30,349 bases of DNA from an uncultured Duganella sp. GTDB taxonomy: Bacteria; Pseudomonadota; Gammaproteobacteria; Burkholderiales; Burkholderiaceae. This document shows, one piece after another, positions 15,113 through 22,608 of this stretch. Made by a program: the position numbers and the translations under genes. The notes below the pieces were generated by a model. It did no database searches. It saw only the letters and a program-made list of their open reading frames with translations, and was not told the DNA's origin. Position 1 is the stretch's first letter. The number at the start of each line of letters is the position of its first letter. The stretch covers positions 1 to 30,349 of the forward strand of contig CAMLSG010000043.1 in assembly GCA_946482635.1 (NCBI GenBank), in the 5' to 3' direction.

Positions 15113-17090
15113 TCACAAATATGCACCTGCATCGCTATCGCAGCACTTCACGGCACCGGATGGCTTCACCGGTGCTTTTGGCTGGTTGTGCGGGTACTCC
15201 GCCGATCCGGATTTCATGGATATTGCCGTAGAGCGCTTCACCGGCCAGACGAAGGGAATGCGCGCCGCTGGTGGCCGCCTATATTTGGGCCTGATGCTCG
15301 ATTCCGGCAACCCGCAAATATCGCCGGTCGCGGCCCCCGGCGTCATGCACCTGGCGGCGCGCAGCCGCGCCGTGCCGTATCGTTTGATGCACGCGAAGGT
15401 CGCACTGCTTGGTTACCGCCACAAGCTGGATGCGGGCCGTTGGCTGTTGCGGCTGCTGGTTTCCACCGGAAACTGGACTTGCCAGACCCTGCGCGAAAGC
15501 CTGGACCTGGCTTGGCGTGTAGACCTGGACAGCGCCGCGCTGGATGGGGCAAGCGACGATATCCGTCGCGATTGCGCTGACATCGCTGCCGCGTGGGATC
15601 TGCTTTCATGGCTGCGCGAACAATACGATGCTGGCATTCTCGGCCGTGACGGAGAGGCTGTCCCGCAATCGGAGAGCCGGCTGGCGGCGGCGGGCTTTGA
15701 GCAATGGATCGCCACTGCTAGCCGGCGCAAAAGCGCCCGTTCCACCGTGCGTTTCATCGATAACCGCAAGGCGCCGCTGCTGGATGCGGTTATCGATAAA
15801 CTGGATAGCGCGGGTGTTGGGGTATCGCGCAACTACATTGCGCTCGGATCGGGCTTTTACGAAGGTGGCGACACCGCCGAGGAGCCGGTCGTGCTGCGCA
15901 AAATCGTCGGCGCATTGCAGGATAAAGGATGGCTGACCAGGAAACCATACGCCGACGTATTTGTGGATGAACTGGCATGCCAGGCCGTTGCCGTCACCGC
16001 GAAGACAATGATTGAGCGGGGCTGGACCATCCGCCCCGCAGGCCAGCCGACCGAGCCTAAGCGCAAGCTGCACGCCAAGTTCATTTTCAGCGCCAACTAT
16101 CGCGGCGATTCGAATAATTGCAGCAGCCCTTGGCTGTATATGGGGTCGGGCAACCTGACCGCACCGGGATTCACCAACAAGGCATCCGCCACTGGCGGCA
16201 ATCTTGAAGCAGGTGTTGTCCTGCTTCCTGGCGAGTTGTACTGGAATGGCGGCAAAGGCATCGACCCTGCCCGCGTGCTTGGCAATTTGCTGCCAGTCCG
16301 GAGTGATAAGGAAATCCAGGATGCCGGCGCCCTGGGTGAAGGGACGGGCATGGAGGAGCGTGAAGCGGAATTTGCCGCGCTTCCTTTCAGCTACCTGTAC
16401 TGGCAGGCGGATGAGGGCGGTGGCTGGCTGCGTCCGGAATTCCCAGGCGCGCTGGATGGCTCCCAGTTGAGCGACGGCGAACGCGGCCTGATCGGCCCGC
16501 AAGGCGGCAAAGGCTTTTGGTGGCCAGCGGCAGTGCCGCGCCAGGTCAAACTGGTTTGGGAAGGCGGCACACACAGTGCCCTGGTACCGGTCATCGACCA
16601 ATTTGGACGGGTCGCTGGCGGCAAGCTGGCAGACCTCGACCTTGATGCGGCAAGCTGGGAGCTGAGCCGCTTCCCATCCGTCGACGGCGATGAGGATCCT
16701 CCAGAGGGAGGCCAGGATGACGGCCTGGCGCCGGGCGGCGGCACGGCTGCTGGCGGCGCGCCGGCCGGTGTCGGGCATTACGCAGTGCGCAAGGTGATGG
16801 AGCTGGTGGAGCAAATCGCCGAGACGCAGTGCAGCCTGCACGAGGCGGATTGGCAAGCCTGGTGCCATCGCCTGGAGCAGGTGCTGGTACAGGCGCGTAG
16901 TAACGCTTCGATCGAGGAATTTTCCAAGCTGTCGCTGAATCCATTCAGCCCGCTGTATTTGCCGCCATTCCGCCCCGTTTTCGCCGAGCATGCCGGTTGC
17001 GAAGCGGGGGCATTGTACGAAGCGGTGTTGCGCCGCGTGGAGCAGGCCTGGGGCGTTGAAAATTTCGAAGCGTTTGGAGGTGCAGCATGA
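15105..17090 (+). CDS. Double HxK phospholipase-D/Tdp1-like protein, probable nuclease
   Basis: The product is 661 residues with AGGAGG nine bases before the ATG. Two active-site halves are clear: H96-A-K98 with TGN123-WT, and H323-A-K325 with GSGN350-LT. Both have exactly 27 residues from His to Asn. The pattern HxK...(S/G)N without the usual aspartate is closer to Tdp1 and PLD-type nucleases than to lipid phospholipases. Together the halves would make one phosphodiesterase site. A glycine/proline-rich linker (about 530-560) precedes a helical C-terminal domain. No signal peptide is present, so it should act in the cytoplasm, probably on nucleic acid supplied by the neighbouring helicase. 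Both neighbouring genes overlap it. Confidence 0.85.
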   Translation: MADHKYAPASLSQHFTAPDGFTGAFGWLCGYSADPDFMDIAVERFTGQTKGMRAAGGRLYLGLMLDSGNPQISPVAAPGVMHLAARSRAVPYRLMHAKVALLGYRHKLDAGRWLLRLLVSTGNWTCQTLRESLDLAWRVDLDSAALDGASDDIRRDCADIAAAWDLLSWLREQYDAGILGRDGEAVPQSESRLAAAGFEQWIATASRRKSARSTVRFIDNRKAPLLDAVIDKLDSAGVGVSRNYIALGSGFYEGGDTAEEPVVLRKIVGALQDKGWLTRKPYADVFVDELACQAVAVTAKTMIERGWTIRPAGQPTEPKRKLHAKFIFSANYRGDSNNCSSPWLYMGSGNLTAPGFTNKASATGGNLEAGVVLLPGELYWNGGKGIDPARVLGNLLPVRSDKEIQDAGALGEGTGMEEREAEFAALPFSYLYWQADEGGGWLRPEFPGALDGSQLSDGERGLIGPQGGKGFWWPAAVPRQVKLVWEGGTHSALVPVIDQFGRVAGGKLADLDLDAASWELSRFPSVDGDEDPPEGGQDDGLAPGGGTAAGGAPAGVGHYAVRKVMELVEQIAETQCSLHEADWQAWCHRLEQVLVQARSNASIEEFSKLSLNPFSPLYLPPFRPVFAEHAGCEAGALYEAVLRRVEQAWGVENFEAFGGAA

Positions 17091-19684
17091 AGCAGGAATT
17101 CAAAGGCTGGCCGGCCGTCGCCCGCGAATTGCGCGACTTGGCGGGGCGCGCTGGCGTACGGTTGAATGACGGGCAGCGCAACAGCCTGTTGGCCATTGCC
17201 GCGCGCATCGAGTCGCACGGGGTGTTGATTGCCGACGAAGTTGGCATGGGCAAAACGCGCATCGCCGCTGCGCTGGCGGAGTGCGTCGTCCAGTGCGGTG
17301 GCCGTGTTGCAATCCTGATTCCACCGGGCCTGGGCTTCCAATGGCAGGCTGAATTCCGCGAGTTTGGGCGTGACGTACCACAAGTCCTGCGCAGCCTTGA
17401 CGCATTCAACCAGCGTTGGCGCGACGAGGTACCAGCGCCGTGGTACCTGGAAGATGTTGTGATGGTCTCGCACTCCCTGTGCAATTGGAAGATGAAGGGC
17501 GGGACCAAGCGCTTCGCCTTGCTGCCGGAGCTATACGCACGCTGGCAAAAGAAAGGCGCGCGGTTTCCGAATCATTACTCGGAGCAGCGAGCCGCTGCAT
17601 GCCAGTGGGGCGGCCGGGCGGCACCGGATATCGTCAAGGCGGTACCGGAGCGCGCAACGCACCCGGCGCATCAGTGGTTGCAGGAGCTCGTCGGCAAATA
17701 TGCATATAACGTGCTGCTCGATGCTACCCAATACCAGAATGCTGGAGAATTGCGTCCCGAACTGGCCCGTGCCGTGGGCCTTGGCCTCGGCATGTTCGAC
17801 CTGGTCCTGGTCGACGAAGCGCACAAGAGCCGGCATGACCTAAGCATGCTCTCGCAGTTACTTGAAAATGTGGTGCTGGCAGCCCCACAAATGCGCAGGG
17901 TTGCCATCACTGCTACCCCGGTGGAATTGAACGAAGGGCAGTGGTGCGAAACTCTGCGGCGCATTGCCGTGAAGGATCAGTTCGAAGAAGTCACGCGATA
18001 TGCGGAAGCGGTGCGCCGGCTGCGCCGCGCCTGGCGCGGCAGCCCTGAAGTACGTGCAGAATTTGCGCAGTCGTCAAAAGCATTCCAGAATGCCTTGTCG
18101 CCCTATGTCCTGCGCCGCGACAAGCGCAGCGATGCGACAATCATGCGTTACGCAAGGGCGACGGGGCTGCCACCGGACACCTATCGCGAAGTCGACCAGC
18201 ATATCCGCATCAGGCTGGAAGACCTGGCGCCTGCGTGGCGGCGGGCGGTGTGCGCCGCCGAAGCGTTATCCGTGATCAAGCCCGGCGCAACTGGTCCACG
18301 TGGCAAGCGCTTGCGCCTGACGTTCGGCAATGGCCACGGGATTGCGGGTCTGATCGACCAGTTCAACCAGGACAGCGCCGCTGACCAGGCGCAGCTTGAT
18401 CATGAAGAAGTCCCGCAACTGACTGAGGTTCCGGCCTCGGTTGAAGACAAGCGCAGCCAGCGCGCCCATTGGTGGTCCGGTGTCATCGCCAAGGCCATTG
18501 GCAGCGATGGCGACGATTTGCTGTACGAGCATCCGGCAATCCAGGCGACGGCGGCAAGCATCCGAAAACTGGTCGAAGACGGTGAAAAGGTCCTGGTATT
18601 CGGCCGCTTTACGAAACCGATGGAAGCCCTGGTCAAATTCCTGAATGCTTGCGAAATGCTGCGCTGTCTGGAGCGCGGCAAGTCGTGGCCGCATTCCCTG
18701 GTCCATGAAGGAAACGGAAAAGGGGACAGTGGCGAATGGCCTGCAGTGCGCGCCGCATACCGCTGGATCCACCAGCGCGAGATGATGGAGAGTGATCGCC
18801 AGCGCATTGTCGGCCAGTTGCAAGCGCAATATGTGCAACTGGAAGCAGACCGCAAGCGCTTCCGTACGCGCCTTATAGATCGGCTGGAAGGCGCATTGGA
18901 GGGCAGGGGGCGCGCAACGCTTGCCTTGTTCAGGGCATTCCGCGACCGCGCGCATGACGAGGCCGAACAGGGTGACCTGGCGGCCGTGTCCCGCGCGATG
19001 CTCAACCTGCAGCCGGACTTTCTCACCAGTGAGCCACAGTCCCAAATGCTGGCGGACGCGTTTATCGAAGTACTGCGCGGTGCGATGGATCGCGACGATC
19101 CCGAAACGATGGAAGGTGAGCTGGAAGGCGAGGGCGCTGTTCAGCGCTGGCCTATGATTGCAGAACGCTTGTCGGAGGAATTCTTGCGCCCGCAAGGCGG
19201 GTTTGCGCGTCTGATGGACGGCGGCACCAGGCCGCATTCACGGCAAATGATCCAGCAGGCCTTCAATCGCCGCGACAGTTTCCCGCAAGTATTGGTGGCG
19301 CAGTCGCTGGTTGGCCGCGAAGGCCTGAACCTGCACCGCGAGTGCCGCGTCGTGGTGCTGATGCACCCGGAGTGGAATCCAGGTGTGGTCGAGCAACAGA
19401 TCGGACGCGTTGACCGTGTGGGCAGCCGTTGGAGCAAGATGCTGGAGAAGGCCATTGACGAACGGACGAAGCCTGAGCACATACCGCGCATTATGGTGAA
19501 ATCCGTCATCTTTGAAGGCACTTACGATGCCAAACATTGGGAAGTGCTGCAGGAGCGTTGGCAGGACTTTCGGGCTCAGTTGCATGGAGTCCCAATTCCG
19601 CAAAGTATTGCTGAGGGTGACGAGGAAGGACTGCGGATCATCCGCGAGATCAACGAAGCAGCGCCGGATTTCTCGCCGAAGTAA
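17087..19684 (+). CDS. SF2/SNF2-type DNA helicase or translocase
   Basis: The product is 865 residues. Motifs in order: a Q-like region (LNDGQRNSLLAI), Walker A G53-M-G-K56-T57 within ADEVGMGKT, DEAH 243-246, AITATP (motif III), VLVFGRFTKPMEAL (start of RecA2), and AQSLVGREGLNLHRE then Q770-QIGRVDR-777 (motifs V and VI). ADEVGMGKT and the GRVDR end are typical of SNF2/RapA-like translocases. A large helical insertion (about 370-490 and 550-700) separates the RecA lobes. It is expected to move along duplex DNA and deliver it to the PLD protein. It overlaps the PLD gene by ATGA, with GGAGG six bases upstream. The gene is the last of the operon, followed by the hairpin at 19785-19814. Confidence 0.9.
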   Translation: MKQEFKGWPAVARELRDLAGRAGVRLNDGQRNSLLAIAARIESHGVLIADEVGMGKTRIAAALAECVVQCGGRVAILIPPGLGFQWQAEFREFGRDVPQVLRSLDAFNQRWRDEVPAPWYLEDVVMVSHSLCNWKMKGGTKRFALLPELYARWQKKGARFPNHYSEQRAAACQWGGRAAPDIVKAVPERATHPAHQWLQELVGKYAYNVLLDATQYQNAGELRPELARAVGLGLGMFDLVLVDEAHKSRHDLSMLSQLLENVVLAAPQMRRVAITATPVELNEGQWCETLRRIAVKDQFEEVTRYAEAVRRLRRAWRGSPEVRAEFAQSSKAFQNALSPYVLRRDKRSDATIMRYARATGLPPDTYREVDQHIRIRLEDLAPAWRRAVCAAEALSVIKPGATGPRGKRLRLTFGNGHGIAGLIDQFNQDSAADQAQLDHEEVPQLTEVPASVEDKRSQRAHWWSGVIAKAIGSDGDDLLYEHPAIQATAASIRKLVEDGEKVLVFGRFTKPMEALVKFLNACEMLRCLERGKSWPHSLVHEGNGKGDSGEWPAVRAAYRWIHQREMMESDRQRIVGQLQAQYVQLEADRKRFRTRLIDRLEGALEGRGRATLALFRAFRDRAHDEAEQGDLAAVSRAMLNLQPDFLTSEPQSQMLADAFIEVLRGAMDRDDPETMEGELEGEGAVQRWPMIAERLSEEFLRPQGGFARLMDGGTRPHSRQMIQQAFNRRDSFPQVLVAQSLVGREGLNLHRECRVVVLMHPEWNPGVVEQQIGRVDRVGSRWSKMLEKAIDERTKPEHIPRIMVKSVIFEGTYDAKHWEVLQERWQDFRAQLHGVPIPQSIAEGDEEGLRIIREINEAAPDFSPK

Positions 19685-19784
19685 AAAAGGACTCTTGGAA
19701 AAAAACCGTGGGACGTTCCACAGCGAGCGGCGTTCGCTGACCGGAAACAGTCTGGCGAGCCAGCGATTGGGACGGCAAGAAACG

Positions 19785-19814
19785 AAAACGCCCATTACAA
19801 GGGGGAGGCGTTTT
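19785..19814 (+). terminator. Degenerate terminator hairpin after the helicase
   Basis: AAAACGCC (19785-19792) pairs with GGCGTTTT (19807-19814) across a 14-nt loop, and the T-run is suitable for the plus-strand operon. It is a diverged copy of the tRNA-Phe terminator at 19984-20012, whose inner stem is intact there but broken here. Confidence 0.45.
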
Positions 19815-19823
19815 CACTGTCCT

Positions 19824-19872
19824 TGGTGGCCCCGGGGCGGAATCGAGCCACTGGCACAAGGATTTTCAATCC
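19824..19872 (-). repeat. tRNA-Phe 3' fragment, diverged direct repeat
   Basis: These 49 bp match, with a few substitutions and one insertion, the 3' part of the intact tRNA-Phe (20026 to about 20073) from the CCA end through the T-arm to the anticodon region. The match continues outward into the terminator (about 19781 versus 19980), giving two roughly 92-bp direct copies 200 bp apart. The 5' half of the tRNA is missing. It may be an attachment-site scar or a decayed tandem tRNA copy. Confidence 0.7.
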
Positions 19873-19983
19873 ATGTTTGCGTGCCAGAGGAGATTTGATT
19901 GTAAGGTGAAACCACATTGCACCGTATGGCACCAGACTGGAGGATAGCATCATGGCAATATTGACAGTGACGCCCTGAAAACG

Positions 19984-20012
19984 AAAACGCCGACCACAAG
20001 GATCGGCGTTTT
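19984..20012 (-). terminator. Terminator of tRNA-Phe
   Basis: AAAACGCCGACC / loop ACAAG / GATCGGCGTTTT: a 12-bp stem with one mismatch, starting 14 bp beyond the tRNA 3' end. It differs at one base from the hairpin at 6409-6437. Confidence 0.7.
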
Positions 20013-20025
20013 CACTTTTTATTCT

Positions 20026-20101
<76 letters not shown>

Positions 20102-20111
20102 AAGAGGCAGC

Positions 20112-20139
20112 ATTATAGCAGGGAATCCTTGGTTTGCAA
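20112..20139 (-). promoter_or_regulatory. Promoter of tRNA-Phe
   Basis: On the minus strand TTGCAA (20139-20134) and a perfect TATAAT (20117-20112) are 16 bp apart. The predicted start is near 20105, just before the tRNA 5' end at 20101. Confidence 0.6.
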
Positions 20140-20164
20140 TAGCCTTTTTTCATTGAGGGAAAGC

Positions 20165-20170
20165 TATAAT
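20165..20170 (+). promoter_or_regulatory. Candidate -10 of the ubiH-like operon
   Basis: TATAAT lies six bases before the ATG at 20177, so transcription would start at or next to the start codon (leaderless). No convincing -35 is seen; confidence is limited. Confidence 0.35.
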
Positions 20171-20176
20171 GCGCGG

Positions 20177-21382
20177 ATGAACAAGCCCACGCATCACCAT
20201 GTGCAGACTGCGGTCTGCATCGTCGGCAATGGCGCCATTGCCAAGACGGCAGCCCTGGCATTTGCCCAGTCCGGATTGAGTGTGACCTTGCTGGGGCCGC
20301 CACCGGCGCCAACTCGCCCGGATGAGGCGAGCTGGGACGTCCGCGTGTTCGCCCTCAACCACACCGCCCACCGCTTGCTCGATTGCCTGAAAGTGTGGGG
20401 GGCGATGGACCAGTCGCGCATTGCGCCGGTCGACGCCATGCTGGTCAACGGCGACGGCAGCAAGGCAGGCGCGCTGAACTTCGATGCTTACGGCGCCCAC
20501 ACCGGCACCCTGTGCTGGATCGTGGAAGACCGCAACCTGAACCAGGCTTTGGATGCAGCGCTGCGCTTTGCCCAGAACGTGCATTTCGTGCACGGCAAGG
20601 CCGTCGCATTGAAGCATGACGAGCAGGGCGCCGTGATCACGCTGGACGATGGCTCCCACCTCGGCGCTTCGCTGGTGGTAGGCGCCGACGGCGCCCAGTC
20701 CTGGGTGCGCGGCCAGTGCGATATCGGCCTCGATTACCGTCCATATAACCAGAGCGGCGTGGTGTCGAACTTTGCCTGCGAGCTGCCGCACCATGGCGTG
20801 GCGCACCAGTGGTTCACCGGCGAGCAGGGCATCGTGGCCTTGCTGCCGCTGCCGGGCAACCAGGTCTCGCTGGTGTGGTCGGCGCCTGACATGCTGGCCG
20901 ATTCCCTGTGCCGTGAAGGCGCCACCGCGCTGGCCGAAAGGCTGGCGGCGTTTGCCCGGGAAAAACTGGGCAAACTGACCCCGCTGCAGCCGGAAGTAGT
21001 CAAGGCCTTCCCGCTGCGGCTGATGCGCCCCCATTCCATGGTGGCGCCGCGCGTGGCCCTGGTGGGCGATGCGGCCCATGTGGTGCATCCGTTGGCAGGG
21101 CACGGCATGAACCTGGGCTTTGGCGACGTTCAGGAACTTGTGAAAGCCGTGGCGGAGCGGGAAGAGCACCGCTCCATCGGCGATGACCGCGTGCTGGCGC
21201 GCTATGCCCGCGCACGCAAAGAAGAAGTGAGCCTGATGTTGGCCACAACAGATGGCCTGGAACGCCTGTTCGGCACCGATCTCGAACCGGTGCGCGCAGT
21301 GCGTAATTTCGGGCTAAACTTGCTGGATAAATTGCCGGGCGTAAAGCGCCGGCTGATTTCACATGCCCTCGGAAAGCTGTAA
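20177..21382 (+). CDS. UbiH/UbiF/COQ6-family FAD-dependent hydroxylase
   Basis: The product is 401 residues from the ATG at 20177 (MNKPTHHH); a longer frame from 20129 would run through the promoter. The N-terminal FAD site is VGNGAIAKTAALAFA (G17-x-G19-x-x-A22). The DG motif is in VVGADGAQSWVRGQ, and the second FAD motif G297-D298 in RVALVGDAAHVVHPLAGHGMNLGF is the hallmark of ubiquinone-biosynthesis hydroxylases. It probably adds a hydroxyl group to the ring of a ubiquinone precursor at the inner membrane; which carbon is not evident. dsbC follows after 12 bases. Divergent tRNA-Phe is upstream. Confidence 0.9.
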   Translation: MNKPTHHHVQTAVCIVGNGAIAKTAALAFAQSGLSVTLLGPPPAPTRPDEASWDVRVFALNHTAHRLLDCLKVWGAMDQSRIAPVDAMLVNGDGSKAGALNFDAYGAHTGTLCWIVEDRNLNQALDAALRFAQNVHFVHGKAVALKHDEQGAVITLDDGSHLGASLVVGADGAQSWVRGQCDIGLDYRPYNQSGVVSNFACELPHHGVAHQWFTGEQGIVALLPLPGNQVSLVWSAPDMLADSLCREGATALAERLAAFAREKLGKLTPLQPEVVKAFPLRLMRPHSMVAPRVALVGDAAHVVHPLAGHGMNLGFGDVQELVKAVAEREEHRSIGDDRVLARYARARKEEVSLMLATTDGLERLFGTDLEPVRAVRNFGLNLLDKLPGVKRRLISHALGKL

Positions 21383-21394
21383 AGCGGAGACCCT

Positions 21395-22117
21395 ATGAAG
21401 AAGAGTAAGCTGGTATTGGCATTGGCTTCGGTCATGCTGATGTCCTGTGCGGACGCGCAGAACGCAAAAGAAGAAGCGCAACTGCGCAAAGCCCTGGCGG
21501 AGCGCCTGAACGGCGTCAAGATCGATTCCGTCAAAAAGTCCCCGATCCCAGGGATGTATGAAGTGGCCATCGGCAGCGAGGTGCGCTACACCGACCCGAG
21601 CGGCCGCTTCCTGGTCGAAGGCCACATCATCGACCTGCAGACCCGCACCGACCTGACCCAGGCCCGCATCGATGACCTGAACAAGATCAAGTTCGACGAA
21701 CTGCCGTTCGAACTGGCGCTGAAGACCGTCAAGGGCAACGGCAAGCGCGTGATGGCGATTTTCGAAGATCCGAACTGCGGCTATTGCAAGCGCTTCCGCC
21801 AGACCACGCTGGCCAGTACGGACAACGTGACCGTGTACACCTTCCTGTACAACATCCTGTCGCCGGATTCGTTTACCAAATCGCAGAATATCTGGTGCTC
21901 GGCCGACCGCAACAAGGCCTGGGACGACTGGATGTTGAACGGCAAGGCGGCGCCTGCTGCGCCAAATGGCTGCACCTCGCCGAACGACAAGGTACTGGCC
22001 CTGGGCCAGAAAATGAGCATCAATGGCACGCCTGCGATTTTCTTCGCCGACGGCAGCCGCATTGCAGGAGCAGTTGACCAGCGTACGCTGGAAGCGAAGT
22101 TCGCCACCATCAAATAG
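21395..22117 (+). CDS. dsbC: DsbC-family periplasmic disulfide isomerase
   Basis: The product is 240 residues. The signal region is MKKSKLVLALASVMLMSCADA; LMSC (Cys18) could be a lipobox, or cleavage may be at ADA. An N-terminal dimerisation domain (about 24-95; VKKSPIPGMYEV, YTDPSGRFLVEGHIIDL) leads to a thioredoxin domain with active site C128-G-Y-C131 (FEDPNCGYCKRF) and the cis-proline in NGTPAIFF. Two further cysteines (NIWCSADR, NGCTSP) correspond to the structural disulfide of DsbC. It shuffles wrong disulfides in the periplasm and is kept reduced by DsbD. It follows the hydroxylase by 12 bases with GGAG before the ATG, and precedes the molybdenum hydroxylase genes by 21 bases. Confidence 0.92.
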   Translation: MKKSKLVLALASVMLMSCADAQNAKEEAQLRKALAERLNGVKIDSVKKSPIPGMYEVAIGSEVRYTDPSGRFLVEGHIIDLQTRTDLTQARIDDLNKIKFDELPFELALKTVKGNGKRVMAIFEDPNCGYCKRFRQTTLASTDNVTVYTFLYNILSPDSFTKSQNIWCSADRNKAWDDWMLNGKAAPAAPNGCTSPNDKVLALGQKMSINGTPAIFFADGSRIAGAVDQRTLEAKFATIK

Positions 22118-22138
22118 TCGTATAACTAGGGAGCTGGC

Positions 22139-22597
22139 ATGGTCACATTGAACATCAACGGGCGCGACGTGCAAGTCGACGCCGACCCTTCTACGCCCAT
22201 ACTCTGGGCGCTGCGCGACAACCTCAATATGACGGGCACCAAGTTTGGCTGCGGCATGGCGATGTGCGGCGCCTGCACGGTGCATCTGGAAGGGCAGGCA
22301 ATCCGCTCCTGCGTGACGCCGATTTCGGCGGCCGTGGGGCAGAAGATCACCACCATCGAAGCCATGTCCGCCGACAAGGTGGGCAAGGCGGTGCAGGATG
22401 CCTGGGTCAAGCACGATGTTCCACAATGCGGCTATTGCCAGAGCGGGCAGGTGATGAGCGCGACGGCCCTGCTGCGCACCAACAAGGCGCCGAGCGACGC
22501 CGATATCGATAACGCCATGTCGGGCAATATCTGCCGCTGTGGCACCTATCAACGGATCCGCGCCGCCATCAAGGACGCCGCGAAATCCATCGCTTGA
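22139..22597 (+). CDS. 2Fe-2S subunit of an isoquinoline 1-oxidoreductase-type molybdenum hydroxylase
   Basis: The product is 152 residues with both iron-sulfur sites of the xanthine dehydrogenase family small subunit. The plant-ferredoxin-like site is C38-x4-C43-x2-C46-x11-C58. The helical-domain site is C97-x2-C100 plus C132-x-C134 ([10 protein letters not shown]). It passes electrons from the molybdenum subunit to an outer acceptor. A GGGAG site lies upstream. It is the usual partner of the next gene, 11 bases downstream, and closely matches the IorA type (no FAD subunit nearby). It has no signal of its own and probably rides with the Tat-exported partner. Confidence 0.92.
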   Translation: MVTLNINGRDVQVDADPSTPILWALRDNLNMTGTKFGCGMAMCGACTVHLEGQAIRSCVTPISAAVGQKITTIEAMSADKVGKAVQDAWVKHDVPQCGYCQSGQVMSATALLRTNKAPSDADIDNAMSGNICRCGTYQRIRAAIKDAAKSIA

Positions 22598-22608
22598 GGG
22601 AGGCCGCC

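Larger units (their letters stand above)
9194..19684 (+). other. Six-gene dynamin/PLD/helicase operon, candidate defence system
   Basis: Six consecutive plus-strand genes: coiled-coil membrane protein, two dynamin-like GTPases, an unrecognised protein, a double-HxK PLD/Tdp1-like protein and an SF2/SNF2 helicase. Gaps are 26, -1, 11, -8 and -4 bases, so co-transcription and coupling are very likely. Dynamin-like pairs of the LeoABC/Eleos type are known anti-phage systems, and PLD-with-helicase pairs occur in DISARM and Dpd systems. Here both kinds are in one unit. The function is inferred from content. Confidence 0.65.
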
